This document shows positions 55,757-64,000 of a DNA stretch of 64,000 nt, in pieces. Numbering within the stretch: the first letter of the stretch is position 1; each line of letters starts with the position of its first letter. The translations under genes were made by a program, and so were the position numbers. The stretch covers positions 86,001-150,000 of the forward strand of contig NZ_JAGGQB010000009.1 of the NCBI RefSeq assembly GCF_018613535.1, given 5' to 3'. The notes under the pieces were generated by a model. It ran no database searches. It was not told the DNA's origin and was given only the letters and a program-made list of their open reading frames with translations. Origin of the DNA: Bacillus sp. ISL-51 (GTDB taxonomy: Bacteria; Bacillota; Bacilli; Bacillales; Bacillaceae).

Positions 55757-56635
55757 TTACATGTCACCAAACGACTCAAGAACAAGTGACACAAAAGCTT
55801 CTGCTGCCGGCAGCTGCCATTTTTTCTTTTTCACTAACATATGAGAATAAAGCCGATCGAAGCTCTCAGATTGATGAAGGATTTTCAGTTTACCTGCCTC
55901 CACTTCTTCTTTCACCGTTACATAGGGTAAAACAGAAAAACCGAGTCCGCTCATAACCGTTTGTTTTATTGCTTCTATACTCCATAATTCCATTGTTTGC
56001 AGATTATGGATGTCGTGCTTCACAAGATATTTTTCAAACATTGACCGATAGCTGCAGCCTTCTTCATTTGTAATAAAAAAATGCTTATTGTTTTGTTTAT
56101 AGTCGTCAAAATGGTCAGGTGCATCACTGCCGGCCACAAGGACGATTTTCTCCTCCCGTAAGGAGTAATGAATGCATTTTTCTATTTGTATCTCCGGATA
56201 AACCATAAATGCAATATCCACACGCCCGCTTAATAATTCCACCTGATTCTGTCCGCATGTTCCGTTGCTTAATATAATGTTGACGTTAGGATACTTCAAG
56301 GAATATTCCCGGATAATCGGTCCCAGTCTGGAGATTGTTAAAGACTCTGGTGCCGCAACTTTTAGGACTCCCTTGACCTCGTGAATGCTTTGCATATTCT
56401 TGATCTTGTCATGGGTCGAAAGTAAATCTTCAGCTAAAGGTATCAATTCTCCCCCTAAAGGAGTCAGCTTCAAATTCCTTTTTTCATACGTAAATAATGC
56501 TCCCCCGATTTCCTGTTCAAGCGCTTGAATATGAGTGGTAATCGTCGATTGCGTATAACCTAACTTCGCAGCTGCTCCTGTATAGCTTCCCTTATCTACA
56601 ATAGCCTGGAATGTGATAAGATGTCTGATCTCCAT
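55757..56635 (-). CDS. LysR-family regulator divergent from a LysE-type exporter
   Basis: 292 residues. HTH: SYTGAAAKLGYTQSTITTHI followed by a LysR substrate-binding domain (PESLTISRLGPIIREYS). It is divergent from the exporter at 56761 with about 125 bases between, so it likely activates that gene in response to an exported amino acid. Confidence 0.9.
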   Translation of the reverse strand: MEIRHLITFQAIVDKGSYTGAAAKLGYTQSTITTHIQALEQEIGGALFTYEKRNLKLTPLGGELIPLAEDLLSTHDKIKNMQSIHEVKGVLKVAAPESLTISRLGPIIREYSLKYPNVNIILSNGTCGQNQVELLSGRVDIAFMVYPEIQIEKCIHYSLREEKIVLVAGSDAPDHFDDYKQNNKHFFITNEEGCSYRSMFEKYLVKHDIHNLQTMELWSIEAIKQTVMSGLGFSVLPYVTVKEEVEAGKLKILHQSESFDRLYSHMLVKKKKWQLPAAEAFVSLVLESFGDM

Positions 56636-56760
56636 ATTATTTCTCCTCTAAGAAGTATCGAAAAAATTAATAATGCTTTTTTATATTTCAATTTTATTTA
56701 TATTTGTCCTTATCATACAATAAAAACTGCCCGAAAACATTAGTAAGTGAAGGTGATTCA

Positions 56761-57339
56761 ATGAGTATCATAGCTTTTCTTTCATATGTCATAATGACAT
56801 CCGTTACACCCGGTCCAAGCAATATCTTAATGATGAATGAAGCGCGAAGGGCAGGATTTATCGGTTCATGGCGTTTTAATAGCGGCATCCTGTCAGGGTT
56901 TGCAGTGCTTGGCATTCTCAGCGGTATGTTTACAATGAATGTATACAATTGGATCCCCGTTGTGGAGCCATACTTTAAAATAGCTGGTGCAGTTTATCTG
57001 CTCTATTTGGCATGGCAAGTCTGTTTACCAAAAAAAGCAGAGGGGGATTCTGAAGGAACGCGCTCATCTTTTCTATCAGGATTTATACTTCAAATGATCA
57101 ATATTAAGAGCATTTTATTCTTTTTAACATTGATGAGCGTTTTTATATTACCATTTCATCATGCGCTCAAATCGATCATGTTTTATCTCATATTAGCCAT
57201 TATTCTGGGCTGGTCGGCTTTACTGCTGTGGGCAGGGTTCGGTTCTGTTTTTAAAAATCTCTTCGAGAAACGCGATAAAGCCTTTCGAATTGTGATGTGT
57301 TTGCTGCTCATCTATTCAGCGGTGAGTATTTTTCTGTAA
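56761..57339 (+). CDS. LysE/RhtB-family amino-acid exporter
   Basis: 192 residues from the ATG at 56761 after GAAGGTGATTCA. Family start with VTPGPSNILMMNEARRAGF, followed by about six membrane helices. Exports amino acids or related compounds; substrate unknown. Confidence 0.9.
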   Translation: MSIIAFLSYVIMTSVTPGPSNILMMNEARRAGFIGSWRFNSGILSGFAVLGILSGMFTMNVYNWIPVVEPYFKIAGAVYLLYLAWQVCLPKKAEGDSEGTRSSFLSGFILQMINIKSILFFLTLMSVFILPFHHALKSIMFYLILAIILGWSALLLWAGFGSVFKNLFEKRDKAFRIVMCLLLIYSAVSIFL

Positions 57340-57349
57340 ACGTGAAAAT

Positions 57350-57381
57350 AAAAAAAGAGGGCTTCCCTTTTAGAAGCCCTC
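57350..57381 (-). terminator. terminator after the DUF1304 gene
   Basis: GAGGGCTTC and GAAGCCCTC arms with a T run on the minus strand. Confidence 0.85.
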
Positions 57382-57419
57382 CTCAACTATGATCTTTTAC
57401 GATATGTCTACATCACCAA

Positions 57420-57779
57420 TTAAAGGAAAACCAGAGCCAAAATAGCCGGAAGACCTTGTTTCACAATAATTGATTTATTGGATGTAAATCCACCGAAAAT
57501 GGCTGCTGTGACCACACAAATGATGAAAAACAATTGAATCATATGGCCAATCGGAGCAGCTCCGAGGATAAGCCCCCAAATGAGTCCGGCAGCTAGAAAT
57601 CCATTATACAGTCCCTGATTTGCAAACATGACGGCTACATTCGGGTCTCCTTCTAAATGCTTCGGCAATTTAAAAGACCGTTTTGCTGCCTTTGAATTGA
57701 TAAAAAACATTTCAAGTATCATAATAAATACATGCTCCAAAGCAACAACTCCGACTAAAACAGCTGCAACGATTTCCAC
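57420..57779 (-). CDS. DUF1304 membrane protein
   Basis: 119 residues with four hydrophobic segments, e.g. MEIVAAVLVGVVALEHVFIM. The sequence matches the DUF1304 pattern (EMFF...NQGLYNGFLAAGLIWG). Function unknown. Follows the nitroreductase by 36 bases, same strand. Confidence 0.85.
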   Translation of the reverse strand: MEIVAAVLVGVVALEHVFIMILEMFFINSKAAKRSFKLPKHLEGDPNVAVMFANQGLYNGFLAAGLIWGLILGAAPIGHMIQLFFIICVVTAAIFGGFTSNKSIIVKQGLPAILALVFL

Positions 57780-57815
57780 CGGCTCTCTCCTTTCGGTCTC
57801 CTCACCTTAGAAAAT

Positions 57816-58454
57816 TTATTTCCATTGCGCGATTTTTTCAACAGGGAGACGGTAGGAAGCATATCCTTCGTCTGCCGCTTTTCCGATCGACAGAAGCATA
57901 ACCGGTACATAACGCTCTTTTTCCAGCCCGAAGACGTCAGCGATGTTTTCTTTGTCATAGCCGCCGATCGGGTTTGTATCGTAGCCGTGCGCGCGCGCCG
58001 TAAGCATCAGCTGCATGGAAACGAGACCCCCATCGATCAGGATTGTCTCACGGTTCACTTGAGCCGGAAGTTTTTCAAAATGTGCAGTCAGCGCAGTTAT
58101 TTGTCTGTCTTTTACTTCCTGCGGCATGTAGCCCAGTTCTACCGCTTTTGAATAAATTTCTTCTAAATAGTCAGCATTGTTCATATCTGCAAATACTGCG
58201 ATAACGGCAGATGATGTGCTGACTTGTGTTTGATTAAAGCTGGCGAGCTTCGCTAGTTTTTCTTTGCCTTCCGGGCTGTCGATGACCAGAAAACGCCATG
58301 GCTGCGCATTGACTGAAGAAGGTGCTGTAGTTGCTTCCTCCAGTATTTCAGTCATCTCTTCTTTGCTGATTTTAACCGTTGGATCATAGTTCCGAATGGA
58401 ACGTCGTCCTTTCATAATCTCCATAAAATCATTCGTTTTTAATGCAGTTTCCAT
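57816..58454 (-). CDS. nitroreductase-family FMN oxidoreductase (YdgI-like)
   Basis: 212 residues. FMN-binding RRSIRNYDPTVKIS and EATTAPSSVNAQPWRFLVID, and the C-terminal GGYDKENIADVFGLE. NAD(P)H-dependent reduction of nitro- or quinone compounds. In 168 the YdgI-type enzyme also lies beside a MarR-type gene (ydgJ). Confidence 0.9.
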   Translation of the reverse strand: METALKTNDFMEIMKGRRSIRNYDPTVKISKEEMTEILEEATTAPSSVNAQPWRFLVIDSPEGKEKLAKLASFNQTQVSTSSAVIAVFADMNNADYLEEIYSKAVELGYMPQEVKDRQITALTAHFEKLPAQVNRETILIDGGLVSMQLMLTARAHGYDTNPIGGYDKENIADVFGLEKERYVPVMLLSIGKAADEGYASYRLPVEKIAQWK

Positions 58455-58469
58455 GTGTAAAACACTCCT

Positions 58470-58904
58470 CTATGACTTAATATTTTCTATATTTTTTTGC
58501 ATCTGTGACAGTACATTTTTCAACATACTTCGTTCTTCTGTACTGATACCTTCCAGCATTTCCTTTATGAAACGCTCCTTTTCTTTTTTGGAAGACTCGA
58601 TTCTCTCCCGTCCCTGCCCGGTCAGGCGGACAAGTATGATACGGTTGTCCTCAGGCTTCCGTCTTCTTGCTACCATTCCCTTAGCTTCAAGCTGTTTCAA
58701 GTGCCTTGTGACGGCTGCGCCATCGATATTGACCTTTTTTTGAAGATCGCTTTGACTGATTTCCTCAACGTGAAAGAGCACTGCGAGCAGCTCAAGGCGA
58801 GATTGACTGATACCGGTGCATGCTTCAAATTTCGTACCAATCACCTTATGCAAACATTGCAGCTGATATAAAATCTCAGCTTCTTGTGAACAACATGTTG
58901 TCAA
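58470..58904 (-). CDS. MarR-family regulator (YdgJ-like)
   Basis: About 144 residues from a TTG at 58904 behind GTGGGGATG; a longer frame to 58931 has no site. Winged helix: SQSDLQKKVNIDGAAVTRHLKQ then RRRKPEDNRIILVRLTGQG. Two cysteines near the start (TTCCSQ) could sense redox state or electrophiles. Fifteen bases before the nitroreductase gene it probably controls. Two palindromes lie upstream. Confidence 0.88.
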   Translation of the reverse strand: MTTCCSQEAEILYQLQCLHKVIGTKFEACTGISQSRLELLAVLFHVEEISQSDLQKKVNIDGAAVTRHLKQLEAKGMVARRRKPEDNRIILVRLTGQGRERIESSKKEKERFIKEMLEGISTEERSMLKNVLSQMQKNIENIKS

Positions 58905-58935
58905 AACCCATCCCCACTTTCTTACGCGCAATTAA

Positions 58936-58962
58936 TTGACTAGTCAATGTTTGATATATCAA
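58936..58962. promoter_or_regulatory. two adjacent palindromes, probable MarR operator
   Basis: TTGACTAGTCAA (58936-58947) and TTGATATATCAA (58951-58962), both perfect, 32 bases upstream of the MarR start. Confidence 0.6.
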
Positions 58963-59140
58963 CAATATACACCCAGCTTTATTTTTTGGCAAGTATTTTT
59001 ATTTCATTCGTGTTTTTATTTCCATTCCGCTCATAAATATAGTGACAAATTTTAGATCAGTGAGTTCAAGAATAAAATGGTATATTACTTATCATAACGG
59101 GTTGGTATCATTGAGGTAGATTTTCCAATGGGAGAAGGAG

Positions 59141-60043
59141 ATGAAGGAATTGAAAAATAGAGAAAATGCGCAGTTCTCTGCAGGTTTTCAGTTTATGCAT
59201 ATAAAAAATGATCACGATGAGATCACTATTCCAACGATGATGATGTATCCTGCACACCCTGAAGAAAAAGCAAATCAAATAGGGCCTTATCAGTTAAAAA
59301 TAGCGAAAGATGTTCCTCTTGCGAATGGAACATTTCCGCTGGTAATCATTTCTCACGGTGACGGAAGCACACCGTTTGCTTATCGAACCATCGCTCAATT
59401 TCTTGCACGTAATGGATTCATAGCAGTCATACCTCAACATCCTTTTAATAATCGGGAAGATAATACCTTATCAGGGACTGAGGAAAATCTAAGGAACCGC
59501 CCTCAGCAGATATACACAGTGATAGACTGGCTAGTAAAGAAGAGCAGCTATTCGTCATTTATTAAATCAAATGCCATTTGCCTGATCGGCCATTCAATGG
59601 GGGGATATACTGCACTGGCGATAGCAGGGGGAGTTCCCACATCTTTTCCGCATGAATCATCAGACCATAAGCCTCACGCGTTACGTATTGTACATGATGA
59701 CCGTGTTCAATCAATCATCCTTTTAGCTCCGGCAGCCGGATGGTTCAGAGAAAAAGGAGCGCTGCAGAAAGCAGATATTCCTATCTTAATGATAACAGGA
59801 GAAAAGGATACCATCACCCCATCTTTTCATGCTGAGTTTGTATTAAAAGGAATCTCCGATCAGAATAAAATTCACCATAAAGTTGTGAAAAACGGGGGAC
59901 ATTTCTCATTCCTCAGCCCCTTTCCCGATCATATGCAAAATGAGGCATTTCCTCCTTCACAAGATCCGGTTGGGTTTAATCGGGAGGAGTATCATAAAGA
60001 ATTACAAGCAGATATCCTGGATTTCTTACACCGTACTCTTTAA
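59141..60043 (+). CDS. alpha/beta hydrolase
   Basis: 300 residues, ATG after GGGAGAAGGAG. LVIISHGDGSTPFAYRT (oxyanion region), nucleophile elbow GHSMGGYTALAIA, Asp in TGEKDTITPS and His in KNGGHFSFLSPF complete the triad. Resembles dienelactone-hydrolase/PAF-acetylhydrolase-like esterases. Substrate unknown. Confidence 0.88.
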   Translation: MKELKNRENAQFSAGFQFMHIKNDHDEITIPTMMMYPAHPEEKANQIGPYQLKIAKDVPLANGTFPLVIISHGDGSTPFAYRTIAQFLARNGFIAVIPQHPFNNREDNTLSGTEENLRNRPQQIYTVIDWLVKKSSYSSFIKSNAICLIGHSMGGYTALAIAGGVPTSFPHESSDHKPHALRIVHDDRVQSIILLAPAAGWFREKGALQKADIPILMITGEKDTITPSFHAEFVLKGISDQNKIHHKVVKNGGHFSFLSPFPDHMQNEAFPPSQDPVGFNREEYHKELQADILDFLHRTL

Positions 60044-60047
60044 AAGA

Positions 60048-60083
60048 TAAAGAGTCACCGTTTAAAACGGTAACTCTCATTTT
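60048..60083. terminator. terminator between hydrolase and YitT-type genes
   Basis: AAAGAGTCACCGTTT and AACGGTAACTCT arms, serving both strands. Confidence 0.8.
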
Positions 60084-60104
60084 AATTATAAGTTGTGTTT
60101 TTTT

Positions 60105-60983
60105 CTAATGATTATTAAGTTTTCTAAAATTACTGCCCTTCACTTCAGCTACGTCATATACGGTAACAAAGGCATGTTTATCAATATCATTAATAATTTC
60201 CTTTAGTTTGGTTTCTTCTAAACGGTTGATGACACATGTGATTTCTTTAAATTTCTCGTTGGAAAAACCGCCGTAAGCTTCTTTATAGGTGGCGCCTCGG
60301 CCTAATTCATCACGTATTGTCTCAACCATTAATTCAGGCTGTGTTGTAATGATTTGAAAGGTTTTAGAACCGCTTAACCCTTCCTCAACAACATGAATGA
60401 CTTTGGACGCAATGTAGTAAGCAATAACTGAAAGCAACGCCCCTTGTAAGCCGAATACAACAGAAACAAAAATAAACACAAAAATGTTTAGAAATAGAAT
60501 GAGGTCGCTCGTTCCAAACGGTAATTTTCGGGATAGCAGCACGGCAAGCATATCAATTCCATCTAATGCGCCGCCATTGCGCAATGCCAGCCCCATTCCC
60601 AATCCAAGAATAATCCCGCCCACAACGGTTATTAACAAAGTATCGCCCTCTATGATAGCTGGAGTGTGGTGAAAAAAACTTGTACCGGCGGCGAGTGATG
60701 CGATTCCGATAATTGATAATAACGCAAAGCTTTTCCCAATTTGCTTATATCCTAACCAGACAAACGGAATGTTTATCGCTGCGATTAAGATCCCTAGCGG
60801 CAAATGAAATAGTTGTGAACCGACAATGCTAAGACCGGTCACCCCTCCGTCAGATACACTGTTTGGAATCAATACTGTTTCTAACCCATATGCCGCTATA
60901 ATCCCGCCGATAATGACCATGATGACTTGTACGATCTTTTTCACTTTGAATTTCTTGTGTTTTTGCTTTTCGATTGAATTCAT
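60105..60983 (-). CDS. YitT-family membrane protein
   Basis: 292 residues: five to six membrane helices (VIMVIIGGIIAAYGLETVLI onward) with the conserved GGVTGLSIVGSQLFHLPLGI, then a C-terminal DUF2179 domain (SKTFQIITTQPELMVETIRD, FVTVYDVAEVKGSNFR). Bacillus has several paralogues; function not settled. Confidence 0.9.
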   Translation of the reverse strand: MNSIEKQKHKKFKVKKIVQVIMVIIGGIIAAYGLETVLIPNSVSDGGVTGLSIVGSQLFHLPLGILIAAINIPFVWLGYKQIGKSFALLSIIGIASLAAGTSFFHHTPAIIEGDTLLITVVGGIILGLGMGLALRNGGALDGIDMLAVLLSRKLPFGTSDLILFLNIFVFIFVSVVFGLQGALLSVIAYYIASKVIHVVEEGLSGSKTFQIITTQPELMVETIRDELGRGATYKEAYGGFSNEKFKEITCVINRLEETKLKEIINDIDKHAFVTVYDVAEVKGSNFRKLNNH

Positions 60984-61414
60984 ATCATTCCTCGTTTCAA
61001 ATATTTTGTCTTATTTAAATATACCATAATAGATATTTTCAGTTAAAAACATGCTTTTATTTAGATAAGTTTTTTCTCACACTCTGATATTGGATTTTAG
61101 GACATGCTGTATAAAAGGATTGGAACCGAGGAATTGCAGATCTTAAAGATAAGTTAACCATTTATGGCTTTGAACATTCAAATTGACCTGATGAGTCAGT
61201 TAAGACCTATGTCTCTCTGCAAAAGGAGGAAAACACTTTTGAATCTCTTGAATTGCCAACAATCAAAACCTCTGGGGAGAACAAAACGCGGAAATAAGTC
61301 CGTTCCGGTCAGCAATCGGCTATTCGACCTGTCACTGGCGGCGTAGTTGTCAGATTACCCAAAGGCTTAGACCATCAAGTTAGTGCAATTAATGCATAAA
61401 GGAGTGTAGAGTAA
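60984..61414 (+). pseudogene. region holding an unrecognised decayed coding frame
   Basis: Between about 61121 and 61399 one plus-strand frame reads coherently through two stops: DLKDKLTIYGFEHSN, stop, PDESVKTYVSLQKEENTFES, stop, then IRPVTGGVVVRLPKGLDHQV. The composition looks like real protein, but I do not recognise the family. The part before 61120 shows nothing else. Confidence 0.35.
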
Positions 61415-61681
61415 ATGAAGATAATAGATAATATTTATGATGATTATTTAATAGATGACATTCTTGAAGAACTTATTTTCAGTAATCCAGTACAAAGACT
61501 AAAAGGTGTTTACCAAGGAGGAGCAAGTTATTTTGTTAATGAAAAGTGGAATGTAACAAGGTATAAACATTCCATAGGCGTAATGCTCCTAATAAAAAAA
61601 CTTGGCGGTTCTTTAGAAAAACAAATCGCAGGATTACTTCACGATGTATCGCATACTGCATTTTCACACTATAAACAATAA
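61415..61681 (+). CDS. truncated HD-domain phosphohydrolase
   Basis: 88 residues, ATG after AAAGGAGTGTAGAGTAA. It contains RYKHSIGVMLL and AGLLHDVSHTAFSH, the H...HD...H metal site of HD-superfamily phosphohydrolases, then stops at once after HYKQ. Intact relatives continue for 150 residues or more, so this is probably a 3'-truncated remnant. Confidence 0.6.
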   Translation: MKIIDNIYDDYLIDDILEELIFSNPVQRLKGVYQGGASYFVNEKWNVTRYKHSIGVMLLIKKLGGSLEKQIAGLLHDVSHTAFSHYKQ

Positions 61682-61720
61682 AGTTCAACACAGCCAAATG
61701 GGAAAGGGAAGAAGAAGAGT

Positions 61721-61750
61721 GATACATATTAGTCATATATAATATGTATC
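61721..61750 (+). repeat. perfect 11-base inverted repeat
   Basis: GATACATATTA and TAATATGTATC separated by eight bases, then a T-rich stretch; may be a terminator or operator. Confidence 0.55.
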
Positions 61751-61913
61751 ATATCACCTTTATTTTTTTGCATTAGATCTTGATAACAATCGTCTGCTCT
61801 TTTTTTCATTATGTAATTTTCAAATCCACAATCCCATAATTTACAGCTTCTTTGAATCATTGACTCATTTGTCTTTATCATTAATTGTTTATAAAAATGG
61901 AGGCGGCCTATTT

Positions 61914-62252
61914 ATGACTAAGGATGAAATAATCGATTACTGTCTGACTTATCCAGACACCTATAAAGACTATCCTTTTGGTGAAGGGTGGACAGCGATG
62001 CGTCACAATGGTAATAAAAAGTTGTTTGCGCTTATCTTTAATCTTAATGGTCATCTATGCGTCAACCTTAAATGCGAACCTGAGCATGCCAATTTTCTGC
62101 GTGGCATTTTTAAAGAGGTAAAGCCCGGGTATCATATGAATAAAGATCACTGGAATACCATTATTTTAGATGGTAACCTCTCGAAAGAGGCCCTTGAGGA
62201 TATGGTGCAGCATAGCTTCAAATTGACAGAGCCAAAGAAGTCACATCGCTGA
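61914..62252 (+). CDS. MmcQ/YjbR (DUF419) family protein
   Basis: 112 residues from the ATG at 61914 after GGAGGCGG. Family pattern: YPDTYKDYPFGEGWTAMRHN, KLFALIF, LKCEPEHA and HMNKDHWNTIILDG. A small CyaY-like fold thought to bind DNA in some members; role unknown. Confidence 0.88.
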   Translation: MTKDEIIDYCLTYPDTYKDYPFGEGWTAMRHNGNKKLFALIFNLNGHLCVNLKCEPEHANFLRGIFKEVKPGYHMNKDHWNTIILDGNLSKEALEDMVQHSFKLTEPKKSHR

Positions 62253-62326
62253 CATCTATTTCAAAACGATAAACTAAAGGTATTAATGGACGATCTCCAG
62301 TGACTTATCATAGTACAGAATAAATT

Positions 62327-62356
62327 AAACAGGAACTCTATTAAGTTCCTGTTTAT
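62327..62356. terminator. terminator between DUF419 and MaoC genes
   Basis: AAACAGGAAC and GTTCCTGTTT arms. Confidence 0.8.
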
Positions 62357-62368
62357 TTATCGAAATGT

Positions 62369-62794
62369 TTATCGTTTAATTAATACTGATAACTCACCTT
62401 CAAATACTTTTTCCTCTTTATGATTATAAGTAGATAACGATACAGTAAGTATCCCCGTTTGACTTTTATTTGGTTTTTTATCAATAACCTTTACAATAGT
62501 GCTCAGTTTATCATTGGGATATACGGGTGCTAGGAATTTTATATTATTCATTCCTGTTCCGGCAATAATATCGTCTTCATGACACCCTTCTTCAATCCAG
62601 AGCTTAAAAGTAATAGCTAACGTTTGTATTCCAGAAGCAATGATTCCATTAAATTTGCCTCTTTTTGCTTTCTCTTCATCTAAATGCATGTATTGCGGGT
62701 CATATTCTTCTGCAAAATTCATTACATTCTCTTTAGTTAATTCAAAAAATTTAGTTTGAAAAACCTGTCCAACAGTAAATTCATCTAACTTCAC
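62369..62794 (-). CDS. MaoC-like (hot-dog fold) dehydratase
   Basis: 141 residues, GTG at 62794 after GGAGGTG. Family features: FAEEYDPQYMHLDEEKAKRG with the D/H catalytic pair and FNGIIASGIQTLAITFKLW. R-specific enoyl-CoA hydratase-like proteins act on acyl-CoA or related thioesters; substrate unknown. Confidence 0.88.
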   Translation of the reverse strand: MKLDEFTVGQVFQTKFFELTKENVMNFAEEYDPQYMHLDEEKAKRGKFNGIIASGIQTLAITFKLWIEEGCHEDDIIAGTGMNNIKFLAPVYPNDKLSTIVKVIDKKPNKSQTGILTVSLSTYNHKEEKVFEGELSVLIKR

Positions 62795-63341
62795 AAATAC
62801 ACCTCCGTGAATACAATCTTCATAACCTATCCCACATCACATTTTAACATACCCTAAGGAAGCCCCTTTGCTTTGAAGCACGTTCGCAAAAAGAACCAAC
62901 AATTAAAAGCTGATATATTAGAAAAACGTTTAAAAGATCTATGGAATCCTCTTTTTAATCTTTCGTTTATATTTTTATTATCAACGAGGAACCACTACAC
63001 CCTTTTAATTATGACTTTTTGTCCGATAATGGAAATTTCGATCTCAGAGGTATTAGCTTTGTGAATGAGATTTATTGCCCATGATCATTTCATGCAGCTT
63101 TAATGGTAAAAGGATCCATTTTGGCAAAAGATTAATCAAAATGGATTCTTATCGCAGATTTATGTTTCGGTTTTATAAAAAGGTTAATCATTTTCTGCCT
63201 GTATCGCTGTACAATTGCGCTTTTTAACAGAAAACTAGGGTTCAATGTCTTAACAGACTTCATATCGGCCTTCAGTTATTGCCCCTTAAATGTCCTAGTG
63301 ACAGGGTTCTTCCCATAACCGCAAAGCACTGATGTCATGAA
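62795..63341. other. intergenic region with no confident gene
   Basis: About 550 bases. A 63-codon frame at 62873-63064 has no proper start or recognised content. An inverted repeat GGATCCATTTTG/CAAAATGGATTC (63112-63148) could be a hairpin terminator. Confidence 0.4.

Positions 63342-64000
<659 letters not shown>

Noticed and set aside
59085-59100. Second TTATCATAA copy as an SCC att partner
   Set aside because: Short match in a promoter region more than 50 kb from rlmH on the wrong side; likely chance.
61164-61346. 60-codon plus-strand frame
   Set aside because: A different frame through the same stretch reads more like protein, though it is decayed.
62873-63064. 63-codon plus-strand frame
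   Set aside because: TTG start without a proper site, no family resemblance, AT-rich noise.

Overview
The window is a Bacillus chromosome segment close to the replication origin, most likely from the B. amyloliquefaciens/velezensis group. The evidence is the gene order rlmH - yycP/O/N - rap/phr - rocFED/rocR - htrC-walJ-walI-walH-walK-walR - tRNA cluster - purA - dnaC - rplI - gdpP - yybS - cotF - yybR - ppaC, which follows B. subtilis 168. Protein sequences are close to 168 but not identical. The levansucrase reads like the B. amyloliquefaciens type, and sacB-levB lies next to ppaC rather than at its 168 position. Most core genes are on the minus strand.

Layout: 1-2.1 kb holds an XdhC/CoxI-type gene cut by the left edge and an FUSC-type membrane protein. 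2.5-3.3 kb holds a secreted glycine-rich, two-cysteine peptide precursor followed by a 53-residue membrane protein (possible bacteriocin and immunity protein). 3.4-6.0 kb is an AT-rich pair, an OLD-like ATPase/TOPRIM protein and a D12-class adenine methyltransferase, placed directly downstream of rlmH. 6.3-16.9 kb is conserved backbone: rlmH, yycP-O-N, a Rap/Phr quorum pair, and the arginine/ornithine catabolic rocF-rocE-rocD genes with divergent activator rocR and a clear sigma-L (-12/-24) promoter. 16.9-22.4 kb is an insertion relative to 168: an MFS exporter, an unusual ORF joining half an ABC-F ATPase domain to a JmjC/cupin domain, a two-component system, a decayed PepSY gene and a tiny ORF with its own promoter.

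22.4-34.6 kb is essential backbone: HtrA-type protease, WalRKHIJ cell-wall regulatory operon, tRNA-Lys/Glu/Asp/Phe, purA with PurBox, yycE, dnaC, yycD and yycC. 34.7-41.6 kb is an accessory block in the place of yycB-yycA: a broken AraC-like regulator, then two paralogous GT4 glycosyltransferases, an ATP-grasp ligase, a phosphotransferase-fold kinase, a PIG-L deacetylase and a small protein-kinase-like gene. These look like a small glycoconjugate pathway, possibly expressed in sporulation.

41.7-47.6 kb returns to backbone (rplI, gdpP, yybS, cotF, yybR, ppaC). 47.7-64 kb is variable: a VOC remnant, an EamA transporter with a palindromic promoter, sacB with its RNA antiterminator leader and levB, a GntR regulator, an MFS remnant, DinB-type protein, two LysR regulators, LysE-type exporter, nitroreductase with MarR regulator, alpha/beta hydrolase, YitT-type membrane protein, several truncated genes, a MaoC-type protein, and the C-terminal part of a PEP-synthase/rifampicin phosphotransferase-type gene cut by the right edge. 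No rRNA, CRISPR array, complete insertion sequence or recombinase was seen. All homology statements come from reading translations against remembered families, not from searches.
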